A stretch of 64,000 nt of DNA from Hanleya hanleyi (taxonomy: Eukaryota > Mollusca > Polyplacophora > Lepidopleurida > Hanleyidae). A program made the translations under genes and the position numbers. Below are positions 33,435-44,161 of this stretch, piece by piece (within the stretch, counting starts at the first letter, position 1; every line of letters starts with the position of its first letter). Location of the stretch: the NCBI GenBank assembly GCA_036873755.1, contig JAVTVY010016183.1, forward strand, positions 1 through 64,000. Direction: 5' to 3'. The notes beneath the pieces are model-generated. The model was not told where the DNA came from. It saw only the letters and a program-made list of their open reading frames with translations, and did no database searches.

Positions 33435-33994
33435 GTAAGTAAATCGGTTATACTACGTGCTCATTTAAAAAAACGCGCATTATGACGTCTGAGGCGATTA
33501 CTGCGTGTACGAAAATGGTACCTTCTTAGGGCGAGACTGTTGTTGAAACCTGGGAATCAACTCAAACTGTCCGTCAACGCGATAGAAGGTAAGCTTCCCC
33601 GGCATATCCGTACACAACCTCCTCGAGAAGCGCTGCCGATGTCCGCGGTGACATGGATTTCGATTTGAGCGTGGAATTTCCCTGAATTCGCTTTTTTGTG
33701 AATTCTTAATCAGACAACTCATCGGCGTACATCCAAACATCGCTATTGTTCATTATTTTAACAATTAACATTTACACTCGTTCTCGATAACAAAAAAGAA
33801 AGAAAAAAATATTCTCTGAACACCAGTCGTGTTCTAGAGTTGGTCCAGTGTTATTCAATTTTCGACTGTTGATGTTTATGCGAATGCTATGGCGTGCTAA
33901 ACCTCCAAACGCCCAAAATTCACACGCGTACAATAACGCCAATGATTTCTAGTTTATCAAAATCCATTACCTACTCCATTTTTTTTTGTTTCAG

Positions 33995-36900
33995 ACTCGT
34001 AAAAGAACGTCTCCTACGACTAATACATGGGGAAAGAAAGTGAGACGGATTAACGAACCCTTTCGCTGCAACATTTGTGAAGAAACTTTCACGCGGAGGT
34101 GGGCCTTGAATCGCCATATGAATGCTATTCATCTAAACTCCTGTTTTAACTGTACGATATGCCAAACATCATTCTCTAGAAGCGACGTACTAAATAGATA
34201 TTTAAACATACACAAGTCTAAAGGTTGCAGTCGCACTGACGATACTGGTATGAATCAGGGTGGATCGGGCTCGAATACGGCACCCGATGAGCAACACAAC
34301 CCCATGCCATCCACGTCTAGGGTAGAGCCTGAAACGTCCATTGATCCAACCCCATCGACCAGCGGTAAACCCAACCCATGTGATTTCCATGAGACGGCGT
34401 TGGAAGGCGGTCTCAGAGTTCACACGATTCGTCCAATCGGGCCGGCGAGAGCCGACCCCCTCGTATTATTTAGGCAATATCACGAACGCGTGAACTCTAT
34501 GTTGGAAAATGACCTTAGATCTATAGAAGGTATAAAATTCTACATTTCTATTCAGTGCTCATTTTCTAAAGGTGTGGGTGAAGATATGCGAACAGCGCAA
34601 CCCCATTTTAGAGGATTATGCCATGTAACGTTGAAAGAAGGAGACATAGAGAATGCTATCAGCGAATCATTCACATATATGAATCATTCACAGAATATGC
34701 TAGCCAAGGATCCAATTGGTGGTTAGATGAAATTTTGTGGTTAAGCATTCACATAGCGCAATCTCAACCACTACGCGGATTGAGTTACCTCCCCTTACCA
34801 TCAAAGTTGGTAGCGAAACGGGAGATTGTTAACGTTTTCAACGCAAAGGGTAACCAATGTTTCAAATGGTCTATTTTGTCAGCGCTCCATTCAGCTGAGG
34901 TAAATCCACACCTGGTGTCACATTATAGATCTTATGAGCATGACTTATGTTTTGCAGACATAGAATTTCCCGTGAAACCTAGTGACATCCCAAAATTTGA
35001 AAAGCTCAATCGAATATCAGTCAATTTATTCGGCTACGCGGATAATGAGATTTTCCCCATTCACATCACCAACGAACGGTGTGATGCCCACGTAAATTTG
35101 CTTTTCACCACCGACGAAAAGACATCCCATTACTGCTGGATCAAACACCTGGATCGATTCCTGTCCGACTAAAATAGACGTAATTGTAAAAGATACTTTT
35201 GTCCGTATTGCCTACACGGTTTTGAGAGGGAATGCCTATTGAAAGATCATTTACCGTATTGTTCGATTCACGGACCACAAAAAATCCAACTCCCGAAGCC
35301 AGCTGACAAATGGCTACAATTCACGGATGTGGCCAAGTAGTTGAAAGTCCCCTATATCATTTATGGCGACTTCCCGAGAAATCCTACACTGAAAAACGAG
35401 CCCATCACGCAGCTTCCGGGTTTGCTTATAAAGTCGTCGGTTTAACAGACGACACGTCGAAATCACCGGTGGTGTACCGTGGAGAAGATGCGGTGAAAAA
35501 ATTCGTGGAACTTATGTTGAAAGAGCAGGAAGAAATAGATTCCTTCTATAAAAATCCCAAGCCCATCCATATGACGCGCGACGACTGGTTCGTCTTTAAC
35601 AGCGCAATGCTGTGTCATATATGTCACAAAGAACTCGGCGATGACCGAGTTCGCGATCACTGTCACGCGACCGGTCGTTTCCGTGCGGCTGCTCATGCGG
35701 AATGTAATATCAATTACAGATATAAAAAAAGAACCCCAGTCGTCTTCCACGGGCTGCGGAATTACGACTCTCACATCATTATGCAGGCCATTGGTCAAAT
35801 TAGGGATAAACCTTTGAAATGTTTGTCGAACAACCTCGAGCGTTACATTTCGTTCTCCATGGGCAGCATGGATTTCATCGATTCCTTCCAATTCATGATC
35901 AGTTCTTTAGAAAAGCTGATGGATAACCTTGCGAGAGAGGGTGCCTCCAAATTCCATCACTTAGCTCAACATGTGGATGCAGAGTTATTGCCCTTGTTGT
36001 TACGTAAGGGGGCGTATCCATATGATTACATAACTTCCTTCGACGTCTTCGACGAAAAGGAATTGCCGCCCAAAGATGCATTCTTTAACAGCCTAACTCC
36101 AGAACCTCTCTCCGAAGCGGATTACCAACACGCGCTTACGGTCTGGGAAAAATGTTTTACTTCTGGCGGACGTCTTCGAAAATTTCCCTGAAATTTGTTT
36201 AAATTTTACGATATAGATCCCGCGCACTTTTACACTTCTCCGGTTCTAGCTTGGCAGACCTCTTTGAAAATGACAGGGGTTCAACTCGAGTTTCTCACCG
36301 ACATAGACGGGAAAGGGATAATGGGTGGTATCTCGGTCATATCCCATCGTCATGCTAAGGCTAATAACTCCTATCTCCCGGGGTATCGACCGGAAAACCC
36401 TACCCACTACCTCACGTACCTGGACGCTAATAACTTATACGGAACTGTGATGTCAGAGTCCTTACCTACGCACGGATTCCGTTGGTTGAGTCCCGCGAAA
36501 ATTCGGGCGCTTGACGTGAGTCACGTGCTCGACGACAGCCCCGAAGGTTACATTTTGGAGGCTGATTTGGATTATCCAACCTTTTTACACCATTTACATA
36601 ACGACTATCCGTTAGCGCCGGAAAAGTTGAAAATAACTACAGACATGCTATCACCATATGCGCATCACCTGGGCGAAAGACTCGGTTTAAACGACATGCT
36701 CTCCACCGAAAAACTGGTCCCCAATCTTCGGCCCAAATCTAATTACGTACTACACTATAGAACCTTGAAGAAGTACGTTAGTCTGGGCATATCGATCACC
36801 AAAGTTCACCGCGTCTTGGCATTTCAGCAATCTCCGTGGTTGAAACCCTACATAGATTTCAACACGGATAAGAGGAAGACTGCGAGGAATGATTTTGAGA

Positions 36901-37140
36901 AGGATTTCTTCAAGTTAATGAACAACGCTGTGTTCGAGAAGACCATGGAAAATTTGAGAAATAGGTTCGATGTGAGACTTGTGCAACACGCCGAGAAATT
37001 GCGTAAGCTCGTGAATACGTCTCATTTTCACGCATTCACGATATTTTACGAGAATCTGGCGGCGGTACAAATGCTCAAACGCAAGTTGTTGTAAAATAGA
37101 CCAATTTACGTTGGCTTCGCGATATTAGAATTCTGATGTA
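33995..37140 (+). pseudogene. A2 zinc-finger DNA polymerase B, 5' and central part, broken
   Basis: Protein-primed family B polymerase of Polinton type, needed to replicate the element. After the acceptor at 33993-33994 come two C2H2 fingers (CNICEETFTRRWALNRH; CTICQTSFSRSDVLNR with the first His changed to Tyr). Then follow the polymerase N-domain (IKFYISIQCSFSK), NAKGNQCFKWSILSALH, CPYCLHGF, and palm motif A (DANNLYGTVM) and motif B (KLMNNAVFEKT). Breaks: a frameshift near 34665, TAA at 35170-35172, an extra segment with a stop near 35330, loss of the DFES exonuclease block near 35370, and about 50 bases lost near 36150. At 37135-37140 the gene is cut by A1; motif C lies beyond it at 53743-54289. 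Confidence 0.85.
37135..37140. repeat. Target-site duplication GATGTA, left of A1
   Basis: GATGTA immediately precedes the A1 left TIR and is repeated at 53743-53748 right after the other TIR. Six bases is the Polinton hallmark. Confidence 0.9.
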
Positions 37141-37382
37141 AGTAGTAAGAGAGGGGGGTTCTAAGCCACCCAGTTCGCGGTGTTATTACTTTAATACTAG
37201 AGAAACGCCGCCATGTTGTTGCGGTGTCGGCGTAAGAGAGGGGGGTTCAAAGCCACCGAGTTCGCGGTGTTATTACTCCGCCGCGTTGGTGCGGTGTCGG
37301 CGCGGTGTTGCCGCGGGCGCTGTTCGTTGACGAATCAGCGACGCGTAACTAATGCGGTACGCGTATAACGCCCGCAGGCACG
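37141..37382 (+). repeat. A1 left terminal inverted repeat
   Basis: About 242 bp. An internal direct repeat (GTAAGAGAGGGGGGTTC...TTATTACT at 37145 and again near 37232) makes it longer than the A2 TIR. It contains a GCCGCCATGTTG motif resembling a YY1 site, and GCGGTGTCGGCG repeats. Confidence 0.92.
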
Positions 37383-37572
37383 ATGGTGTAGGCGTATGAC
37401 GGCGTCGATTCACCGGCCCGCGTCTATAGCTGGAGGCGGTGTTATAATCTGGCGCCTCATCCATGATAGGGAACATCAAATGCTGGACACCATCGCGGCT
37501 TGTCCTAATTTGCGGTGCTAAAGAGACCGCCGTGTGTTACAGTCAGTCGAAGGTTTGAGCGTACCCAAAGTC

Positions 37573-37588
37573 GCCATATAAAAGCCGG
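37573..37588 (+). promoter_or_regulatory. TATA promoter of the leftmost A1 genes
   Basis: CATATAAAAGCC lies about 45 bases before the ATG at 37624 and downstream of the TIR. The upstream stretch 37396-37560 is duplicated at 39905-40068. Confidence 0.55.
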
Positions 37589-37623
37589 GAAACTCTCCCT
37601 CATGGACCATAACGTTCGCCGAA

Positions 37624-37854
37624 ATGGACAGGTGTTTGCGCTGTCAGATGATAGCAAGGCATGATGTCTACAGAATGTTGGGAAAACGTTATTTCGTTTG
37701 TAATTGGTTGGGGGTTAAATTAAAACAAACATTTTGGGACCGACATTTTATGAAATGTTCAAAACGTCCGTGTCAGAAGGACGTGTGCACCTGTGGATAC
37801 AAACTTGAAATATTTGCGATAGAGAAAATATTAATGGAAAAAAATGAGAAATAA
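37624..37854 (+). CDS. Small Cys-rich protein of A1, 76 aa
   Basis: The frame starts MDRCLRCQM and continues FVCNWLGV, CSKRPC and CTCGYKL, giving six or more cysteines that suggest a zinc ribbon. In A2 the fourth ribbon Cys is kept (NWCGV), so A1 has a Cys-to-Leu change. A TATA box lies 45 bases upstream, and the next ORF overlaps by 11 bases. I do not recognise the family. Its position next to the TIR suggests an early or regulatory gene, but that is a guess. Confidence 0.5.
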   Translation: MDRCLRCQMIARHDVYRMLGKRYFVCNWLGVKLKQTFWDRHFMKCSKRPCQKDVCTCGYKLEIFAIEKILMEKNEK

Positions 37855-38074
37855 ACATGAACAAAGGAGCTATTCATTTTCGCATAGCTCTCGTAACGCG
37901 CATTTAGCGTTAGGGTGTTTTGTCAAGGTCTTAGATGACCCCATTTGCGGTGTTCACACGACTGCGGGAACATTGCGGTGTCCACTTTGTTGGAATATGG
38001 AACGTGATTGGGCAGAACTCTTCTATGAAAAACACCTCATTACCGCAGACACGTGGGCGGGGATAATGGTATAA
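37844..38074 (+). CDS. Second small Cys/His protein of A1, 76 aa
   Basis: It starts with an ATG that overlaps the end of the preceding ORF in the +1 frame. ICGVH followed by CPLCWNMERDW suggests a zinc-binding pair. The A2 copy has a TAA near codon 10 but keeps the rest of the frame. The stop at 38072-38074 overlaps the TATAAATGG box of the PC4-like gene. Function unknown. A single protein interrupted by a frameshift in both copies cannot be excluded. Confidence 0.45.
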   Translation: MRNKHEQRSYSFSHSSRNAHLALGCFVKVLDDPICGVHTTAGTLRCPLCWNMERDWAELFYEKHLITADTWAGIMV

Positions 38075-38137
38075 ATGGGCGGAAAGTTTGTATTTCTCCG
38101 CTTACTTTCGAGAACCATCCGAAGCCTACAACCAGCC

Positions 38138-38963
38138 ATGTTTCATCTTTATTACCAAGTGGGCCTGAAAGTATACGGCGAGAACAATGCGGCGTTTATC
38201 TCTATTATGGACTATGCCGAATCTACTCGAAACAATCCGCAGAGATGTGCCCTTCTGACAGTAAACGCTTGGGAGACTCTGAAGACCAGCGTAGAAGAGA
38301 TGGACAGATTGTTACGTGAAAAGGGGGAAACGAGAAAGCCCATACAACTCGACGGTGATCTTCATCTCACTCTGAACGTCTATCGGTCAAGACCGGGCAT
38401 ACATCTGTGGATTTGGGCAAAGAATGGTAACGACAGATATCCCACAAGGCGGGGGATAATGGTAGACGAGAGACTGTGGATGGCCCTGGAAGCCAAGATG
38501 ACATCTGTCGATACTGCCATAAGTCATCATTCCAAATCGATGCGACCTCCGACAACCTGGAGGAACCGGACGATGACCACCCCCTTTCCTCGAGTAAGTG
38601 TAAGACGGACATCTTTTTGGAACGAACGTTCGACGACGCATATGCGACTGTCGTTATATTGAAGATCATAGAACTCGATCGTGAACGGTGCAATGGGTGT
38701 AAAATAGACCACCCATCTCAAAGACAGCACCCATGCATGATGATACCAGCAGCCCAGAAAGTGGAAGCTCTGTTCGAAGATGCGTACTATATCGTAGACG
38801 AGGCGACGTAATGAGCGAATCTACAGTAGATGTAGAACAGGAACTACCGACCCACCCAACACAGCAGTCAAATTTCCACTGCCCCGACTACAGAGAAAAC
38901 ATCAAGACGGAGACCTGGAAGAATGCCTTATACGAAACCGTCAAACAAAGGATGAGTGAGTGA
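38138..38963 (+). pseudogene. A1 double PC4-like protein, frameshifted twice
   Basis: Same start as the intact A2 gene (MFHLYYQVGLKVYGE), with TATAAATGG about 65 bases upstream. A small deletion near 38522 and another near 38808 shift the frame. The zinc motif CNGCKIDHPSQRQHPC is in the second frame, and the C-terminal tail ends MSE in the third. Otherwise very similar to 27313-28155. Confidence 0.7.
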
Positions 38964-40458
38964 TTTAGTACCGTCTGAATTACGGGTGATTCGCCATTAA
39001 TAGTGTTAGTGTGCTCAGTCAACATTAAACATCGGCGATTGTGGAATACCTGCCACATGAGTAACCTACCATTGACTTTCAGCCCACACGAAGTCGACCG
39101 AACTACTCAGTATGAAAAATAACAACAATGAACACCCATTCAGACTTGAAACAATATTCATATGCAAGCCACCCACGGATATATATATACCTGAAAGACA
39201 TACTAGTGCCGCATACAATGTCTCCTTTCCCTCGCTGATACATATGGGCAGAACGTGAGTAACGCGGTGAAACGTGTGGAACTTGGTAATGTGAAAAAAG
39301 TGAAAATTCATTTAGACGCGAAACAATGTAATGCGGTGACAAGGTCTGTGTATAAATGTAACGATATATCCATAATGAAGCCGCTCCTATACATTTAAAT
39401 GGACACCCCCCAAAACATTCATTTCGGACATGGAACAATATTCAGTACAGTATCTAATGCTGTGACGGCGTATATATATATGTGTGTGTGTACAGACTGT
39501 ATATGACCATTAATCAAGCTGTTCTTGGATAAAGAAGATATATATTCATCACATGCTGTTTCATCTGTTATTTTTCTACTCATATATACGTTAATGGGAT
39601 GGTCTTTACAATTTTTTATCCTCTAAATCGTGTACTTGATGGGATTGGGATTTTTCCATCCATTAATTCGTTGATGGGATTGGCATAGAAAAAAAAGATC
39701 ATTGAAGACGGTCGCCTACGCAGATGTATCCGTTAATTAAACAGTGTTTTAGGGGGAAAAATTCACGAATTCGTGCCAAGCCCAGCTTTTTTTTCGTTGT
39801 TTCGTGCTTCCCACGAATAGACATCTAATTATGGAGGAATGGGACTTCTTGTTTCGTGTCCTCGGCGGTTAACATTTTTCACCGCCCACGTATTTCTCCC
39901 CGTGTGTCTATGACGACGTCGATTCACCGGCCCGCGTCTATAGCCGCTGGCGGTGTTATAATCTGACGTCCCATCCATCATAGGAACATTAAATGCGGGA
40001 CACCATCGCGACCTGTCCTAATTTGCAGTGCTAAAGAGACCGCCGTGTGTTACAGTCAGTCGAAGGTGCATCCGTTAATTAAACAGTGTTTTAGGTGGAA
40101 AAAAATATCACGAATTCGTGCCAAGCCCAGCTTTTTTTTTTTTTTTTTTTCGTTGTTTCGTGCTTCCCACGAATAGACATCTAATTATGGAGGAATGAGA
40201 CTTTTTGTTTCGTGCCCTCGGCGGTTAACATTTTTCACCGCCCACGTATTTCTCTCCATGTGTCTATAGTGAAGCGGTGAAACGCGCTCACGCATTTAAA
40301 TACGACACCTCCATGGGCCATACAGCAGTCATTTTAAAGTATTCAGAGAGTCAATATCTCATAAAAAAAGGGGAGGGGGGTATTCCTAAGTATATAGAAC
40401 GGCGGAGCGCTCCGAAACTCTAGAATTCAGTCCAGATCTTGTGGATCCACATCAACGA
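38964..40458. other. A1 non-coding segment with internal promoter duplication
   Basis: Matches 28156-29290 of A2 but contains an extra ~340-base block. 39905-40068 repeats 37396-37560 from next to the TIR, and the flanking 'catccgttaattaaacagtg' and 'cacgaattcgtgccaagccc' are doubled around it. Contains an AT microsatellite near 39470 and a T tract at 40132-40150. No gene seen. Confidence 0.55.
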
Positions 40459-40583
40459 ATGTTCTTGGAGGGGAATAGTTTTACGAATATTACCACAGCT
40501 TCGCAGCTGGCCGGCCAAACAAAAAGGGTTGAGCGAGCACGAGGAAGCTGGTGAGTTATTAATTTTTATCATACTAATCGAAA

Positions 40584-40985
40584 ATGCCAGATCATAACGC
40601 CATTCATTATTTATTTCAAGTTGATAATCCGCGCGGTGTTTACTCGACAATTACCGGTATATACAATTACCTCGCGAACCACGAATTTACCGTGTTATTA
40701 ATATGGTTCAATGTTCAACATACCGGAGAATGGATGGTTCACCATACTAAATATATGGGCTCTACGAGGTGTGCTCAACGCCAAAGACTCGCACGACCGC
40801 TAATGGCCGCGGGCATTATGATAACAATGGGTAGTCCGTTGACACACAGCACATACTCCTCAATGAGTCAGTTTGTTATCTCTGCTTACACCATAATCTC
40901 TGCCACAAAATACACAATAAATCATCATGCGAACATTCTGTGTAACTCTGGTGCGGTGGGCATTGGACACCGGACTACAGAATGA
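40584..40985 (+). CDS. Orphan 133-aa ORF of A1
   Basis: Open frame from ATG 40584 to TGA 40985, with a hydrophobic middle (FTVLLIWFNVQ) and LARPLMAAGIMITMG. The equivalent in A2 is split by the ~830-bp insertion and further indels, so there is no selective evidence. A possible donor GGTGAGT (40550) and a CTAATC branch-like motif upstream could mean the 5' part is intronic. Family not recognised. Confidence 0.35.
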   Translation: MPDHNAIHYLFQVDNPRGVYSTITGIYNYLANHEFTVLLIWFNVQHTGEWMVHHTKYMGSTRCAQRQRLARPLMAAGIMITMGSPLTHSTYSSMSQFVISAYTIISATKYTINHHANILCNSGAVGIGHRTTE

Positions 40986-41334
40986 TATGTTATTACATCG
41001 GATACAAGTCATGATCAAGTTGTAAAAAATGACTTACATTTATAATGTCTGTTCTCTATCACCCATCTGTTGGAAGATTTCGCTTCTGCAAGAAAAAAAC
41101 AGATTTTTTATGACAACCCTCAAACTACGAATGACTGATCTGTCGTCCGGACTTTTTTTAATATATAAAGCGTATAGAATAAAATATTTCCACGTTCAGA
41201 GGAATATATAATATTAAAATCATTATACATGTATATGACAATGGCTCTACTGTCATTTACTCGGGAAACTTCACCGTTGGCGTTTTAATCGAGATCAATT
41301 TTTTTAAACTAGCTCGTCATCAGATAATACTCAC

Positions 41335-42384
41335 ATTATTCTTCTTCTCTCAGCGGCATCTTCCAGTTGTTGGATTCGTTCGCTATTTAAAGAGAACAAA
41401 TTAAACTATATATGTTCATGTATTTCACAAAATTCACATTTTCATCGTATAGTCACATCCAATTTTTTCTCGAAAAGCCATCAATCAGAAGTAAGGAAAA
41501 AATGCGTGTTAATAAAAATATGCTCACAGCTGCTGTCGCCACTGGCTAAGGTCGCGTCTGAGAGACGAGTTTCTCCATCTAGGTGTAGGACTATAATAGA
41601 TAACGGGGGGGAAAATACAACGATTAACCGTCACACCATATCAAGAGGACGTTTTAATAGTCTACAAGCATCAATCAAGTCATACATGGCAAACTATGAA
41701 TTAATGGCATTACAAGAAAAAACATAACATTACAATACCTGTAATTAGTGTCTAACCGGTTTACCGATTGTCTGAGCCTACAATCTGTATATGCGAGTAT
41801 GGTGTATATATAAAAATACTATGTACTATAAAAAAAATCATATGAATTGAGTATTCGAGTATATGCATATAAAGTAGCATGCTGTAAGTAAATCTTTTAC
41901 TATTATGTTACGCTACATTTCTAGAAAAAATTGTTGTCGTACTTACTCGTTCAGCGCTCTAAACTGTAATAGTGAAAAAATAAATGCAAACTAGAAGTCA
42001 AACTCTCACTTTTTTTTTAGGATGTAAAAGTGTATTACAAGCGTCTAGTCCATCATTCATAATCCAGCCGCCATCCATTAGACACTGGTAGATAGATATT
42101 ACACTTTCTTGAGCTGAGAAATACTGGGAAACAAAAAAAAATAAAATAGAATACATGTGATAATGGAATGAATTTTAAAAGTCTTACCCCGACAAAATTG
42201 GTAGTCGACGATATCTCGTGTACTTGAGTCCTACCATCGTCTAGAACGATGACTCGGTTCCCACCGCTGAAGAAAACAGAAAAAAAGAAAGGGCGTATAA
42301 TAGTGAAAGACCATACACATAGTGTTATCCCAATTAATGGAGCGCATAAACACAAACCAATAAGTTACTCACTCGGCCATCGTT
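41335..42384 (-). CDS. Cryptic minus-strand multi-exon gene of A1 with microexons
   Basis: Counterpart of 31398-32761. Exons: 42373-42384 (12 nt), 42188-42266 (79 nt, reads GGNRVIVLDDGRTQVHEIS), about 42010-42123, 41947-41963 (17 nt), 41528-41590 (63 nt) and 41335-41382 (48 nt). All are bounded by AG and GTGAG or GTAAG sites. The 63-nt exon reads a WRNSSLRRD...WRQQL pattern continuing into ERIQQL, close to A2 at the protein level although about a quarter of bases differ. The third exon holds a 51-base PLE tail, so this copy may be damaged. Predicted product: small, basic, partly coiled-coil; function unknown. Confidence 0.5.
42028..42078 (-). mobile_element. 51-base PLE 3'-tail fragment in A1
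   Basis: 'acaagcgtctagtccatcat' and following bases equal the PLE 3' end at 62477-62520 and are absent from A2 at the matching place (about 32480). Confidence 0.6.
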
Positions 42385-43197
42385 CTAGAATGACACGTGG
42401 CACGTGCGACTAATGAAACTACATTCCTCTCTTCCAGAAGGTTCGTGTGCAAACATCTGGTTGGTACGATGGACTACAATCAACAGCATTTAAGGTAAGA
42501 GTATCTCCTTGAAGAATGTCTAGACTAATTAATGAACTCTCACATTTGTAATTTAGACAGAAAATACTATTTTGGCAATATATCACTATTATCATAGAGG
42601 GGATACTAACGTCATTGCGATGGGAGCACACGCTCAAACGTTATAGCCCGAGGGCAGTTGTAGTCATGTTTGATATATACTTCGTCCCGCACGACTGATT
42701 GGTTCGCTGATCCGAGACGTCTATGTTTCCCCTTAAACTTCATTAAAATATACTCGATAAATAGGTAGAATCTGCAAATGTTCACCTAAAGCCTAGAAAT
42801 TTCGTGTTCGACCAAAAAAATTTTTCGATTTTTTTTTTTTTTTTGAAATTTATTAAAATCTCAATATCTCTGGAACGGGAAGGGCTACTGCGATGAAACT
42901 TACGTCGTTGGATAGCCAGGAGAGAAACACGTCGTTGGATCACCATGGTGACGTCGTAGTGACGTCACAAGATGAATCGCACGAATTTCGGAAAAATCTC
43001 CATATCTAATCTCACGCCGTTAGATAGCCGTTGGATAGCCAAGAGAGAGGCGCGTTGTTCGACTACGGTCATACGATGTTACAGCGAGTCATAATAGGGA
43101 TTTTCCGGGGATAAGTCAAATTTGAATTTTATGACTATTCTACTCCAAGGTGCTTCGTTAACTTAAAGTGTGTGACACCCATTTGTACCTATTTCAG

Positions 43198-43363
43198 ATG
43201 GGACGAAGACGAACTCGTGAACGATCTCACACAATTATGGGACTGCGAATTGGAACAAATCCGACAACAGAGGTGTGAGACGGATTCAAGCAATGTTGAT
43301 AGTCACCTATCACGAGCCCCTGGCGATCGCCCTCGAAACGACGCGCATGTGGGACCTACGACG
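43198..43363 (+). CDS. 5' exon of A1 zinc-finger DNA polymerase
   Basis: Bounded by the acceptor TATTTCAG and the donor GTGAGT. The frame (WDEDELVNDLTQLWDCELEQ) is acidic and stays open across the exon, ending in phase 0, which fits the next exon at 44162. Upstream exons and the start codon are not identified. Confidence 0.5.
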
Positions 43364-43435
43364 GTGAGTGCATTAATTTCGTGAAAGCGAAATACGATAT
43401 GTGTAGACTACACACTTACATACATTAGGCTTTAA

Positions 43436-43625
43436 CGCTAAAGCGGACCCCCTCGTACTATTCATGCAATACCATGAACAAGTTAACTCTGTATTGAAAA
43501 ACGGTCTTAAGTCGACCGATAGTATGAAATCCTACATCGCTATCAAATGTTTATTCACCCAAGGAGAAGGCGATAATGTACAATCGGTGCAGCCGCCATT
43601 TTAGAGGATTATTGTCATGTTATGG
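43436..43625 (+). pseudogene. Stray polymerase N-domain exon remnant in A1 intron
   Basis: It reads ADPLVLFMQYHEQVNSVLKN and MKSYIAIKCLFTQGEG, homologous to but clearly diverged from the main exon (ADPLVLFKQYHERVNSMLKN). It ends in a frame slip and TAG near 43601. A TACATTAG acceptor precedes it. Beyond 43625 the intron returns to A2-like sequence, so this marks a recombination join between Polinton subfamilies. Confidence 0.6.
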
Positions 43626-44161
43626 AAAGTAAATCGGTTATACTACGTGCTTATTTAACAAAAGCGCATTACGACGTCTGGGTCGATTACTGCGTGTACG
43701 AAAATGGTACCTTCTTAGGGCGAGACTGTTGTGAAAACTGGAAAATCAACTCAAACAGTTTGTCCCCGCGATAGAAGGTAAGTTTTCCCGGCATATCCGT
43801 ACACGAGCTTCCTCGAGAAGCGCTGCCGTGGTGACATGGATTTCGATTCGAGCGTGGAATTGCCCTGAATTCGCTCTTTTTGCGAATTCTTAATCAGACA
43901 ACTCATCCGTACACATCCAAACATCGCCATTGTTCATTATTTTAACTATTAACATTTACACTCGTTCTCGAAAAAAAAATTCTCTGAACACCAGTCGTGT
44001 TCTAGAGCTGGTCCAGTGTTATTAAATTTTCGACTCATGATGTTCATGCTATGGCGTGCTAAACTTTCATACGCCCAAAATTCACACGCGTACAATAACG
44101 CCAATGATTTCTAGTTTATCAAAAATCCATTACCTACTCTATTTTTTGATGTTTTTTTTAG

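Noticed and set aside
33498..33740. 80-aa minus ORF in the A2 polymerase intron
   Set aside because: Not preserved as an open frame in the matching A1 region (about 43670-43930).
37844..37858. Programmed -1 frameshift at A AAA AAT joining the Cys-rich ORFs
   Set aside because: The downstream ORF is in the +1 frame, so a -1 slip would not enter it.
40459..40620. Short intron joining an upstream ORF to the 133-aa frame
   Set aside because: Donor, branch-like CTAAT and acceptor exist, but the spliced phase meets a stop at once and A2 uses a different acceptor position.
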